Part shown: in pieces, positions 51,170-64,000 of the stretch
Layout: every line of letters starts with the position of its first letter
Numbering within the stretch: position 1 is the first letter of the stretch
Assembly (NCBI GenBank): GCA_946699065.1
Contig: CAMPDV010001083.1
Span: 1 to 64,000 of the forward strand
Source of the DNA: Loxodes magnus
Lineage: Eukaryota > Ciliophora > Karyorelictea > Loxodida > Loxodidae
Length of the DNA: 64,000 nt
Direction of reading: 5' to 3'
Position numbers and translations under genes: made by a program
Notes under the pieces: model-generated
Database searches by the model: none
The model's input: the letters and a program-made list of their open reading frames with translations, nothing else
What the model was told of the DNA's origin: nothing

Positions 51170-52480
51170 TTAAAAATAAGTTTTTTCTATTTGAAAAGTT
51201 TTTTTAACTTAAAAATGTTATTTCACTTTAATTTTACCTTTTTAGCAAACTTTTTTAGATAAAAATGTATTTTTAGTAGATAATCTAATGGTCCTATTAG
51301 CAAATAGTTATCTTAGATAATTCTAATATTATAAATACAATTTGTATTATTTTATATTTGCTTTAAAATAATATATTTTGATTCTTTAAATAAGTTAAGT
51401 GCTTTTTATTTCCATTAAGCTAGCTTTTGATATGATTTTTTAATATTTAAGTATATTTATTTAGTTCCTAAGCTAAGAAAGTAACTTTGAATTTTAATAA
51501 TTTGACTATAATTAGAGTAGTTTTGGATAAATTGTTGAAAGCAGGTTTAAATAAGAATAAATAAAGGATTAAGTATAAGAAGTGAAATAAAATAAATAGG
51601 AATAAAATGAGATTTAAGGTTTTAGGTATTTACTAAGTATTAATAAACTTATAGTAATAACTTTATTAAATAATGATATAATAATTAAGATATACTTTAA
51701 TTTATTTACTTATAATAGAAATTAATTAATAATTAATAATAGTCTAAGTATAAATATATTAATATAGTATAATTTAATTCATTATAAATAGAAAGGATTA
51801 ATTATAATACTCTTATTAAATAAAGAAAAGCACTATTTATATATGTATTATTTAATATATTTAAATAAGTAATTTAAGCAAGTAAATTATTAACTATGCA
51901 TATATAGTATGTTTCTTTATTTCTCAAATTTATTAACTTATTCAAATAGATTCTTTATTTATATTATCTAAATCATTAAAAGAATTAGATTGAGCTGCAC
52001 AGAATAATATTATTTTACTATGAAAATATGATAAAATAAAAGATGGAATATAAAGCAAATATAGTGAATATAGCAATATAAATAATAATAGAGTAGAAAT
52101 AATTATTAACTGGTTAATTATAATAAATTTCATATATTTAAATAAATTGCTTAGTTTATCTTATCTTTAAATATCTTACTTTATCTATTTAAATTACAAT
52201 AATAGAAATAATTAAGCAGCTTAATAGTAAATTAATTGCTTTCTTAGTTTATAATAAATTTAATCTAAATCTATTAGGGCTTTCTTCTTTTATTAAACCT
52301 TTAATATTTTAATAAATTAGATATTATAAAAATATTAAGAGAACCAAATATATGTAATAAGACTAATAAATTAATAAAGAAAGTAAAGCTAAATTAAAGA
52401 AGTAATAGATTAAAATTTGGATTTATAATATAGAGGGAATACAAATAAAGATAGAAAGAGACTTAGTTTATTAATTTATA
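51170..52480. other. AT-rich spacer with one possible small membrane-peptide ORF
   Basis: Mostly low-complexity AT. A minus-strand ORF 52133-51942 (hydrophobic helix LIIISTLLLFILLYSLYLLY then QSNSFNDLDNINKES, stop TGA) is possible but unsupported by any relative. Confidence 0.25.
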
Positions 52481-52499
52481 ATTCATGCTTTATTATCAA

Positions 52500-54060
52500 T
52501 TCATTATTATAAAAGACTATTTATATGCAGTGGATTCAACTTCTTCTATACCAAAAACTTAACCATAGGTTAATTAAAGGAGATGCAGATAATTTATCGG
52601 AGAATCAGATCCTAGCCTCTTAAATCTTAGAATTTAACGAGGAATGTAGGACTTTGTTATAAACAGCAGTGAAGATTAAAAAAGAAAGTAACTATTAAAA
52701 AGGGAGATTAGCAGTAAATCGGAATTATAAGAGATAAACTTTTTACTAAATAAATAGAAATTATTTTCAACTAGTTTCCCTTATATACACAATAAAATCC
52801 TATAAAACTAGAGTAATGGAAACTCTATGGATAAAGAGAAGGATTAAAAACCTGATTACACAATAAAAGAGAAATATAATAAGATGTTGATTCTGCAAGA
52901 GGAAAAGATTCCTAATAAAGCATTATTAATTGCATAAATAAAATTAAAAAGAAGAAGAAAAAGAAAAAGACTATCAACCAAACTGGTCAAGAGAAGATAA
53001 GATTTATAGAAGAAAACTGAATGAGGAATGGAATTACATAAATCAATAGAAGAAACAAATGGCATAGTAATGAGAAAAATTATAAAAGAAACAATATGAC
53101 ATAAAATTTTAAAAGAGCAAGAAGAGGATAACTAGCAGTCAAAAGAAGACGGTTGAACTGAAGAGAAAGAATAAAAAGAAACTATCAATAATTTCGCAAG
53201 TAAGTAAGTTTCCATAAACAATAATGTCATTAAAAATAAATAAAACCGTAAGGATCATATTAAAAGAGAAATTATGTTAATCTATTTTGATAAATATTGA
53301 TGTAAAAGGTGCCTAAGAATTAACAGACTTCACCCAAAAAAACTAATAACACTTATTAGGATGTAGTCAATTATATATAACTTCTTTAGATAGAGAATTA
53401 AGAATTAACAAAAGCTATTAAAGATCTTTATCATCAAATTAATGAATTATTAAACTTTATGGAAATTCTAAAATCGAAAAATTCAACACTACGATAGGAA
53501 TTAGCTCTAAACCCACACTTACAAAAAATAAAGAAAAATTTGACAGACTAAGCAAATAGTAAAAAGAAATTTAAAATTAGAAAATATGGAAACCAAAATA
53601 AAGCTTAATAAAAATGGACTCAATGGAAATAGTATAACACCTGTAACAAAATATATTCCTTGTCAGAAAATAATAATATGCTGATATTGTAAGCGCTTAT
53701 GACATAAAGTAAGAAATTGCTTCCAATTTTAATAAAAATATAAGAGAATAATGATGAATAAATGGTAAAATATATTTAGAATATACCGTACAAGTGAAGG
53801 TTTTCTGTATATGAAAAAAAACTTCAACTAAACAAATAAGCTCCTTATATCTAAAAAGCAGTAAATTATTTCAATAGAAAATGATTGAAGTTCGACCTAT
53901 CGGAAAAAATCAAGAAAAATAATTTTGAAATTATCAAGAAATATAACAGTGAAGACTCTAGCATATTTGAAGTCGAGACTTATATTAAAAAAAAACTAGC
54001 AAACTAATATGTGACAAACCAAATAAAGGTGAAGATACTTCAATATAATATTATAATTAT
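52500..54060 (+). mobile_element. Broken gag-like zinc-knuckle retroelement fossil (longest copy)
   Basis: Plus-strand remains: a basic/helical part (QEEKIPNKALLIAQIKLK; MELHKSIEETNGIVMRKI), a coiled coil (KAIKDLYHQINELLNFMEIL), the knuckle CWYCKRLWHKVRNC at about 53675-53716 (C-x2-C-x4-H-x4-C), RIYRTSEGFLY, then LQLNKQAPYIQKAVNYFNRK and KFDLSEKIKKN. The order matches the fragments at 7.6-10.5 kb, so this copy shows the family layout best. No reverse transcriptase or LTR found. It ends ~300 bp from the 3' end of giant gene B. Confidence 0.6.
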
Positions 54061-54378
54061 AATAATTTAAAAATAAAATTTAGTTTTAATATTAATATTA
54101 AAAATAATATAACTCATATAATATTATTTCTCATTCAAATATTAAATAAAAAATACAATATAAATTAATTTTAATTAATTTATAAAATTAAAATTTAATT
54201 ACCTATATTTATATATATTTTATTTAAAATATTAATTTACTTAATACTGATTTAAAAATATATAACCTATTATAAATATAAACAATTAAATAGATCTTCA
54301 AATTAAAATTTAATTATTTTACTAAACTTTTATATGATATTTAAATATTAATATTAAAATCAAAAAGTTTAAGTGTTT

Positions 54379-57300
54379 TCAGTCTATTTTTTTAAGGATT
54401 TCCAAGAAAAAGCTTTTTAACTCCTAAATCTTATTGAACCATTATGGATTTTCCTACTCTATTTATCTTAAATGCATTAGTATAAAATCCTTTATCTTTT
54501 GCTAGTAATCTATTTGGTCTCTTCTCTTATAATATTTAAATTCTTTGCGTTTTATAGATTTATGAATAGTTTTAATAGAAATATCTAATTGTTTTGCCTT
54601 TTCATATAGAAGATTCATAATAGTTTTAAACTTTTATTTTCTGTTATCTATTGCTTTTTATTACTGTATCTTTATTTATAAATTAGATAAATTTTAATCT
54701 CCTTATATTAGAATGCTGCTATCATCTTTTATTTCTTTTGGCTATAAATCGAATTTACTTATCTTTTCTTCTTCTTGATTAGTGATGAAATTTATTTTAT
54801 GTGTTAGTTATTAGTTGCATTAAGAAATATCTCTTAGAGTACTTTAATCTTTATATTATTAAATGGAAAGTTCACTATGAATAATATTGTTTTTTTATTG
54901 TTTTTACTAGTTTTCTTTTAGTTTTTTTCTCGTTTTGCATTCTTGAATAAAGTCCATAACTGCAGCATAGAAGAAGAAAAGGAATCCTAGAACAGTTAAG
55001 AATACATTAACTGAAACTATAAAGATGCCACATCTATCGAAGGTAGTACTTAATAACCTGGGTTAAGTTTATCCATGATCTCAAATATAAAAGATTAAAT
55101 TAAAGAAAAACAAAACTAAGATTCAAAGCTCTATAATGACTTAACTAATTTAAGTGGCTTTTCTTTTAAAAGGTTTTTGTTTGAACAAATAGATGATCTA
55201 GTAAAGATTTATTTAAACTAGGAGAACTATTTAGAAAATAGTAAAGTCTCTAAAAATACAAATTACTATAGATGTTAAAAACCTTCTTATAACAAATATT
55301 AAGTAATAGTACAAAGCATATTTGCTTTCATTGTTCAACTCATCAAATAATGGTCTATAAGAAAGAAATAATTAACCCAGCTCACATTCTTCATCTAAAT
55401 GGTTCATGCCTTAGCTTTGAAGAGATAAAAATTTGTAAATTACTTTTTTTATTCTAAAGATGAAATAAATTTGAAGGATCTATATAATTAGCTTACCATC
55501 ATAATTAGAGCTAAAACTAAATTAAAAATATTATAAAAAGATTTGATATCAATATAGCTTATTTGAAGAAATGCTGCTAAGCAGAAGTCCAAAGTTTTAG
55601 TGAGCAAGTTAGACAAAATAAGTTTATATTTAATTTGCTCGTTCATAAATTATTTGATTTTAAGTCTCCAGCATTTTAGAATTCACATCAATAAATAAAA
55701 TAAAGGTAATATACTAATGATTGCTGAAATTATGATCAAGTTAGCGAAGGAGTTGCAAAGAAACGAATAATTATCATATCCTTATAAATAAAAACTAAAG
55801 TTCTCAATCTTCTATTCTTCAGGCTTTATATCAAAAGGAATTTTATTATTATCACTTGAAATAAAAGGAGCAAAACTCATTCCAAGTTTATAGTAATAAT
55901 AGTTTAAAACATCAGGGCGAATTACATTTACCAATCCGTTTATTCTTATAATCTAAAGAGCTATAATTAACTAAAAAACTTTGTTAAAAGATTAACTTGT
56001 TCCTAAAACTAATATTACAGCTTAAACTCCTGCAACAGCTAATGATGCTATCACTAAAGTGTCTATCATTCCTTAATTAACATCTACGAATTGTTTCTCT
56101 TATTCTGAAATTTCAATGTAATTAAATACAGAATTGTTTTAATCACTTTAACACTCCTTATTATCATTCAAGAATCATCCATCCTAGCACTATATGCATC
56201 TTTTAGCCTCACATATTTAGCATTTATAAAAGAGATCGCTACAATTTGAGCAAGATGAATTCTCTTAAGTTCTTACTTAATTTTGAGGACAAGGCTCAAT
56301 GCATTCTATAAATTGACTTAAATTGTAAGTATCTTGTTGACTCATTAAATAGTAATGTTAATATTGCTGATTTGTAGTGAAATTTTAAGATAAATCATAT
56401 GTATAAATATTTAATTACTTAATAATAAATTAGCTATTCTACAAGCCACTTACTTTTAAATAGCTTTCTTGTTATAACTTAATTGTTTCATTTACTATCA
56501 AGTTTTTACACAGTAATCATTGCAAAGAACCAAACTACATGCAAAATCTTATATTACATTTAGATTAATCAACTATTTCAGTTTTTATAGCTACTTTTGT
56601 CTAAAACTATTTTAGTCAGCATTATAAATTAAAATTATCTATTTTTATTTAATCTCCACCTATGCTAAAATTAACTTCAAACTATTACTAATTCCACTCT
56701 ATTGTAAAGGAAATATTTTTATTTCCTTCTTATATAAGTATACATAAGTTAATTCCTGTAGTAGAGTTAGTCTCGAGTATAAATTCAATTATCTAAATCT
56801 TTTATAAAAACTAATCATAATCAAATAAGCTAACATTTGATCCCTCTATTATTAAATCATTATCCTTAGAAATATTTACTCATTCATCAACATATAAACT
56901 ATGCATTCCCTTATTTAGAAAACACGTTTCATTTACTATATATAAAGGATTATCATTTTTACACTAGCCTTAGCAATTTTGCTAGCACTCTGTATAGTGA
57001 GTTCATACATCCATCAACCTTTCTAAATCTAATAATGACTCTTAAATATCTAAATTACTTATTTTTACATCAAATATCAAATTATAAAATTTTATTTAAT
57101 TTCTATTATTCACATTAGAAACTGGAGAACTTCTAAAGCTTAAATTCAACTATGATTCAGTCTAAAAAATAAGTGAGAAGTTTTATATGGATTAATAGCA
57201 TTATGATCTATATGAATAAGCTCCTCAACAATAAATTAGATAGGAAGAATTTAAACTTATAAATAAGTGATTTCATTATACTTTATCATAATAAGGATAC

Positions 57301-60300
57301 TTCATTTTTATATCTTACTATATCAATTGTATTACTTTCTTCTCTATTTCTATTACACCACTTAAAAATGATATTGGCTTTATATTTTCATACCTTCATA
57401 TATCAAATAATACATAACTATCATTTTATGTTTTATTTTCTATTTTAAGTCAAAAGTCTAAATTAAAAGTAGTATTCATTGATATTTTTATTACTTCATT
57501 TGCCTACTTATAGTTTATAAATGCTTCGTTTTAAAATACAAGTTATTATCCAAATTTCTCTAACTATTATTTACCAATAGGATATCTATCCTTATAAAAA
57601 TCTAAGTGCTATAGTTCGCTTTTCTCACAATAATAAATATTCTTGTTATTAACTTATTAAACTTCGAGAACATATCCTAAAGAGCAGAAGCAGAACTATT
57701 AAATTGATGAATCGTTTATTTACAAATAAGTTGCACTATTATTATATTAGTCACAATCAGGATAAATTACTGAATGATAAAGGAAAAGAGAATTGTAAGT
57801 AAAGTTAGATTCTTATATAAATTACAAGTAACTTTAAGAACTCTACTCAATGTTACAATTGACTGTTGAATCTAATTAATCCTGTACGTATTTACTGATT
57901 AAACTAGACTAAATTCTTACTTGTATTTGATATACCATGTTTGATAGCTATTTTTGTTATATTAGAATAAAATAGTAAAACTGATTATGTTCTAAGTCTA
58001 AAGTTAGTTTTGATTAATTTCCTATACCTTTTTTCTCTTTTAACGTTACACTAACTTAATTAGGGAATTTAGAGAATGATAAAGTGCAATATTGGTTTAT
58101 TATTGAGAAGAATTAGAATGGATAGCTATGTAGTGAATTAAAGTTGATCATAAATGCATAAGATATTGTAGTTTATGTAAATAAATCATACTCAAATAAC
58201 TAAGAATCATTTCCATACCAATATTTATTTCCTTATTAGTTGTTTATTTCTTTATTAACTACATACTTATAACTATCATCACATCCTTCATCTAATTAAG
58301 GATCATCATTTATACAACTTCCCTTACAATTAAGTCAGCATGGAGTTAATAAACCTCAACAATCTATCAATTTCTCTCCTTATTCAGAAATTAAACTATA
58401 TTAATTACTCATTCTCATTGACATTAACCAACCATCTAAACTATCAACATTAGTCTCATTGTAATATGCTATATAAAGCTTAGACTAAAGTAAATTAGTA
58501 ACTGATAGTTTAATTAATTAGTATCTAATACACTTAGAAGGAAACTTATAACTGGAATAGCAATAAATGGTGTCGTTAGTTTCATGGAAAGCAAATATTA
58601 ACTAATGTCATTCTATTGTATTACATATACTAAATCTTGCCTTATTAGTTACATTTCATCTTCCTTCTACTTATGAAGTTTATCCAATTAAGTATAATGA
58701 GAATTGCTACTGACTATTCTTTATAAAAGCTAGAATAAACATATTTTAGTTAAAGGTTTAATTAAACTTAATTCAGAAATAAAATATTAAACCTTTTTAA
58801 GGGTCAAAATTCTAAACTAAATCTATATAAGTATAAATTTAAGGCTTAATAAGTGATTAAAATAATTGCCCCTTATATTTTTCAATAGCTATAAATATTT
58901 CATCACTTGGATACCTACATTTTTAAACAGGATACCTTTATCCTAAATCACCTGTTTAATAAGTACATCAAACATTATCCTATTAACCATATTATCTTAT
59001 ATAGCATACACTGCAATCACAAAGGCTATTATAATTAGGGTATATTTAATTGTACTAATTAGTAGAGTCGCATTATCACTCAAAATTCTAATTCTATTAG
59101 TTTATTTATAAATTGCGTATAGAATAACTTACTTAACTATAGCCAAACTATATAAATGACTTCTCACCATGCTTTAACTTTATTATATTAGGACTTTAGA
59201 TATTTAACATTGCAGAAACTCATTAATCATTTAAACTTCTTATAAATACTAATAAATAAGGATAGCTTGCTTAAGACTAAATAATCCATCAAAATATTTT
59301 TTAGCCTAAATCTTAATAGTCAGCTACTTAAATTAGTTTAGTATCTTTAATAGTGTTATTTTCATAAAGATTTATAATAAATTAGTTGCTTTAATGCTAT
59401 ATTTCTATATAATATCCTTATTATGCTTATAACTAAACAACTTTATATTCTTATATCGAATAATTAACCATTCACTATCCACTTATAGCTTAGCTATCTT
59501 TATCAAATAAATCACCTTAAAAACCTTAGCTATAACCATTTATTTAATACTATATATTTCTATTTATTTACCATCAATTTCCCTTAAACAGTTCATGACC
59601 CTCATTTCTACAACTAGAGACTGGACTATCAAAACTGCATATTCCATTACAAGATTATCAGCATGGAGTTTTAAAAGTTAGGTAATCATAATAAGAATCA
59701 TTCATTCTTAAGTTATTATAGAATGTTAGATTCTATATTAAGCCTGAATAATTAGCTATATTTCCAAAGTACGGTTATGATTTTACTTCTCCAAGATTTA
59801 AAATGGTTGAGGTATTTACAAGCTAATACAGAGGTTTTCCCTAACCATTTATTGAAAAGCATTAGGATTTAAATCAAAAGCTGGAATAGCATAATTTTGT
59901 AGTATAGTCAACATTAATATATTTAACTTCAATATAAATATGATGCCATTCAGCTTTGTAGTAATAAGGAAAATTATAATATTTAGTATTATTTCATCAT
60001 ACCTATAGAAAATTATAGTCATTTTCTATAATTACTGATAAAAGTATTTTATTTTAATTACTTGTATCTTCAAATGAAAAAAGAGCAACATTAGAAAAAT
60101 TTGTTATAAAGGGCTTAATTCAAAAATCTAGTGATCAGTCATTAATTAAATTAGAAGAAGCTAAGTAATTAGTAAGATTTACATTTTAGTTGCTTTACTC
60201 AAATAAGTTGGTGATTGGAATTTATATTCCTATTGGTTAAATAAATTAAGTGATGGGTATTAAATCTTCAGTGGTTTTAATTGATTCTATACAGTATTCA

Positions 60301-63300
60301 TTTTGTATTATTTTTTGATTTTCAAATCCTATTTTACAAGTACATTTATCTGCTCAAGGATATTTAGGAACGTAAACATTTTTTTTAACACATAATTTGC
60401 AGTTTTTTACCTCAAAGCAACTTTTGCACTCTTATTAACATCTTGGACATTTATTTCCAAATTATGACTCTTAACAATATAAACAACTCTTTTTATTTTC
60501 ATAAAAATTGGAAGGACATTCTTTAACACATTATTTTGTGTAATAATAAAAGCCTGCTTAACACAATATTGCACTATTTGCTAAAAATCCATTACATTTT
60601 ATCTAATTATATTAGCAAGGATAGCAAAAAGGCTAATTTATTGAATTTTGATTAGCTAATGCAAATCCAGATATGCATGTATTATTGCAGAATGTCTGGA
60701 ATTAATGTTTACTACATGTTAACGTTTTTTATTAGATGCATCCTTCTTCAGTTATATAATTACAACTTCCTGATTAACAAATCTCCGAACAGCGAGTTTT
60801 AAAATATTAACTATATCAATTCAGTAAATCTATAGTATTAGATAGCCCAAAAGCTCTTGGAAATAGCTTCATATCTAAGAGTGGTATTTAATCTACTTAG
60901 TTTCAAGTTATTTTAAAATTAGTAGAATTTATTTAAATTCCTCCACTAAAAGGAGTGCAACTATCTATTATACCAGAACTAAATGTATCAAATAAGGTAG
61001 TGGGTTAGCTTCATTTAGCTATAGTATGGTATCTTCATAGATAAGTTTTAATAGGACTTTAATGATAAGAAAGTAGAACTAGATAAACTTAGTTTTATAT
61101 ATAGTTAGTACTGATATTGATCTAACAATTACTATCATCTTAGAATATTAGTTAGTTAGTGTCTATAGTAAATTTAAATAGATTCTTATTTTGAGAGTTT
61201 GTAACTGTAAAGTAATTAAATTAGCCAGTCTTAGTTTACTTATATACAAATAATAAAGTTAAAACATCATCAGGAGTTTAAATATCTCTTAATCTATTTT
61301 AATCAAAAGCTTCATTTATTTAAATATAATCAGGATCCGTCAATTACAGATATTCTAATTAATCATACCAACAGTCATTTAATCCAGGACCAATACACTA
61401 GTTATAGCAAGATGGATGACAAATTTCATGATAATTGGTAAAAATATAATCAGCTTCATTCTATGATAAGGCTATATAAGGAAAAAACTTAATCTTGTAA
61501 TAAGTTCCTTTAAACTTTTTTTGATAAGTATATCAGGAATTAATCTAAAATTATACATTTTAGGATAGTATTGACTTAATATTATCAGTACGAGTATAAA
61601 TGATAGAACTTTATTTTCAGGATTTTAAAATTAAAAAAGCTTAGCTAGAAGTATAATTCTTAATTAGTGCTATATGTAAATATCCTTAGTTATAAATACT
61701 TTATTAGTTTCATATTCAAGATCCATTTCCATAAAATCCATTTTAGTAAATAACTTCTAGATAATAATTATCTTATTAATTTAATATTTTGAAAATACCA
61801 GTTATTTCATTTTAAAAATAAATATCTCAATGAATTGTAAATAAAACTGATCATTAATTCCAATCAGAAACTCAGTCAAAATTTCCAAAAGAGCTATTTG
61901 AACCTGAAATTATATAATCATCTCCCCAATTAAATGTAATTTCTTCAATTAGTAAAAAGTATAAATATTATTATTCCTCTCTATAGCACTAAGCTTATCC
62001 CCCAAATTTTATTTTTGAAGTTTCACAGTCAGTTAAGGTCTCATTTTGTATAATATCTTATAAGTTATTATAGTTATATCCTATATGTGGATAATATTTT
62101 ACTATATTTACTTTAAGTTCCATTTATTAAAAACTAGTTAAACCAGATGGAGTACCTCCTATATATATTCTAGAATCTCCCTAGTCTAAAGTACAAAATG
62201 AGTTATTGGTAAACTCTTAGAAATCACAAATTATGTTAGTATTTTATGATTTAATACAGAATATATCTTCATACCCACCTATATATTCTCTTATGCTATG
62301 ACCTAGTAAATATTTTTCTTTCTTTTCTATTGTAATTTTCTTTGTTGTTTTCTAGGAGTTATAAAATCTATCTACTTGAAAGGTTAAATAAGTTGAATTT
62401 ACTTGAAGCACTGAAGAAATATGGAAAAGTCCCTGGCAGTTTGTATTTGATGCTTGGATTCCTAGAATAAAAGAGTTAGAAGTACTAATGGTACTGGTAG
62501 TTAGATCTATGGAATAAATTAATGTATAAGGTTTATTAGGAAGTTCATAGTAATTGTTCTAGAATTATTCAGCTAAGGTAACAAACCCTTCATCTTTAAT
62601 ATTAGATTTAGTTAAAAGCTTTCAGTTTAAAGTTAGTTCATAAAACTCTTTTTATAAGGTTGGTTCTATCCAAGCATATAGTCCGTTTTTTATTAAGTCA
62701 TCAGTACATAATTTATCACTATATTAGAGACACTAAGAGTTAGTTCATTTATCTTAAAAGAAATCTTAGTTTAGTATAAAGTCTTAAGGTTAATGGTTGG
62801 AAGTGAATAGTTGTAAAAGGAATATTTTTCAAGTGCTTGGGTAAGTTTGGTAGCTTTAAAATTAAATTAACTAGATATCCTATAGAAATTTATTTTTAAC
62901 CTGGAAATCTTAGCAATTAGCACTTAGAAATATTGAGCTAAAGCAAATTCTAAGGGAAATTTGTTAAGAGTATTTATTTATTCAATAGGACATTGTAATA
63001 AAGTAATTCATAGAGGAATTCATATTCTACCTCACTTATAATGTTTCTAGGGAGTCTGTTAAGATTTATATTTTCATGTATCAAGCATAAGTTTCTTACT
63101 ATTTAAATGAAGCTGCTGAAAAATTAATAAATTGAGATTGATTTACTCCTAAAACTTTGAATATATCTAGCTGCTATTCTTACGTAAAGTTGGCTTATAA
63201 ATAGAAGCTAAAAGAATAGCCTATTTCATCTGAAGAATAATCAAAGTCGCTATTTATAAATTTGTCTAAGTAAAATGTTAAAGTTATGTTTTTAGAGGAA

Positions 63301-63392
63301 ATAGGTGAGATAAGAGGAGTAATTAAATAGCCATATGACTATAAAAATAATATTTAAAAGCTTAAGAGGACTAGGAGTCTTATAAAAGACAT
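54379..63392 (-). CDS. Giant LamG-like/Cys-rich multi-pass membrane protein, copy B (intact)
   Basis: 2,998 aa: 9,014 bp less a 17-nt intron (55480-55496) closes exactly from ATG 63392-63390 to TGA 54381-54379. Same ectodomain order as copy A: signal peptide, long N-terminal region, Cys-rich block, LamG-like modules with C-rich linkers, juxtamembrane Cys block ending CQDGWFLND. From there the sequence departs from A: hydrophobic VNQGMIDTLVIASLAVAGVQ, the NGLVNVIRPDVLNYYYKLG segment, about ten membrane helices with LFDELNNESKYALYYYLIFV, RRFLTSIVICIFRD and FKQKPFKRK, then a basic Gln-rich tail with MDFIQECKTRKKLKEN and TIHKSIKRKEFKYYKRRDQI. This half is almost identical to fragment D at 32624-34030. 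Inferred role: large surface receptor or adhesion protein. Confidence 0.85.
55480..55496 (-). other. 17-nt intron in giant gene B
   Basis: GTAAGCTAATTATATAG on the minus strand, at the same codon position as the 16-nt intron of copy A. Removal makes the whole gene a single frame. Confidence 0.85.
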
Positions 63393-64000
63393 TTTATAAT
63401 TTAAATTTAAGAATAAAAGAAAAATTAATAGTTAGACTTTATCTTTAGTTAACTATTAACTTTATTTGAAAAATTAGATTTAAAAATAATAAATTAATTA
63501 ATAAGTCTACTTACAGAGAAAATCAAAAGAGAAGCAATATAATATCAATTAAAGTAGAAATTTATCAAACTCAAAAATATATAAAAATCATGTTTATAAA
63601 TTTTAAAATTTATAAGAAATAGAAAGCTTCTTAAAATCTAGTTTCCCGGTAAAATAAATAATTAAATAATAAAAGGAAAATCTCATAAATAAAGAAGTTA
63701 TTATAAAAGGGATACTAAAATAATATCATGCCTAATAAAAAGAGTAGATTCAACACATTAAGTGAGTATTTAGAATTTTCATTTTTAGAAGATCAATTAT
63801 TAATTAAAGAAGTCCAAGAAATGTTTCGAAAATAAATTTGAAAATAATCAATTAAATTATAAATGTAGCTATTAAAATTTATAGACTGAATATTTTACTC
63901 ATGATAAAAAAAATTATAATAATACTTTCTTAGGCGAAAGTTAGAACTTAAATTCGAATAACTGGAAAATCTACGAAAATATTTATTCTCAAAGATAAAC
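61469..64000. repeat. 2.5-kb direct repeat, right copy (pairs with 1-2532)
   Basis: Same orientation and no net indel relative to 1-2532; substitutions only. It continues to the last base of the window. Confidence 0.9.
63728..64000 (+). CDS. Hypothetical Lys/Gln-rich protein, second copy (cut by window edge)
   Basis: Copy of the ORF at 2260-2697, with ATG at 63728-63730, divergent from giant gene B by 335 bp. Differences from the left copy are substitutions only, some changing residues. The right end lies outside the window. Confidence 0.35.

Noticed and set aside
1-64000. Mitochondrial origin (TGA = Trp, high A+T)
   Set aside because: TAA and TAG are also sense, there are GT-AG introns, and no organellar gene was seen.

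Overview
ORGANISM AND GENETIC CODE. The window is very AT-rich nuclear DNA, most likely from a ciliate with a reassigned code. Under the standard code nothing longer than 90 codons is open. If TAA and TAG are read as Gln and TGA as Trp (with TGA also used as the final stop), long proteins appear. The best proof is a CSC1/OSCA/TMEM63-type channel gene (41402-44882) whose family-conserved Trp residues (PDPSDIYWEKLS, KYWTDKY) are TGA codons and whose many Gln codons are TAA/TAG. This fits the karyorelict code (Loxodes type, NCBI table 27) or the Condylostoma code (table 28). Introns are tiny (16, 17, 17, 19 and probably 28 nt), as known from heterotrichs and relatives. The species assignment is inference.

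LAYOUT. 1-1924 (-): 5' part of copy C of a giant surface-protein gene, running off the left edge; a small divergent ORF follows at 2260-2697. 2.7-16.3 kb: AT-rich, with one C-terminal exon (6031-6320), two broken zinc-knuckle (gag-like) fossils, a related shorter fragment and one GC-rich island. 16.3-21 kb: three genes for basic, helical or coiled-coil proteins. 21077-30187 (+): copy A of the giant gene. 30.3-31.8 kb: two small divergent genes. 32624-34030 (-): orphan 3' piece (D) of the giant family. 36-37.3 kb: a multi-pass membrane protein gene and a helical exon. 40-45 kb: a small gene, a GC-rich exon and the channel gene. 48.7-51.2 kb: a GC island, a short tandem repeat, an inverted 50-bp repeat and two genes. 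52.5-54.05 kb (+): third zinc-knuckle fossil. 54379-63392 (-): copy B, an intact giant gene of 2,998 codons with one 17-nt intron. The window ends with the same flank that lies beside copy C.

HOW IT FITS TOGETHER. The dominant system is a family of ~3,000-residue membrane proteins: signal peptide, Cys-rich modules, about three LamG-like (concanavalin-type) modules joined by C-x2/3-C-x-G-x-C linkers, a juxtamembrane Cys-rich block, about ten membrane segments and a basic, Gln-rich cytoplasmic tail. Copies A and B have nearly the same ectodomain but very different membrane/tail halves, while B and fragment D share an almost identical membrane/tail half. The family is therefore mosaic, as expected from gene conversion or domain swapping. 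No tRNA, rRNA, CRISPR array, telomere repeat or complete transposon was recognised. All coding calls were made by eye. Because no codon is always a stop, open length alone proves nothing; I relied on composition, family motifs, paralogue comparison and frame arithmetic.
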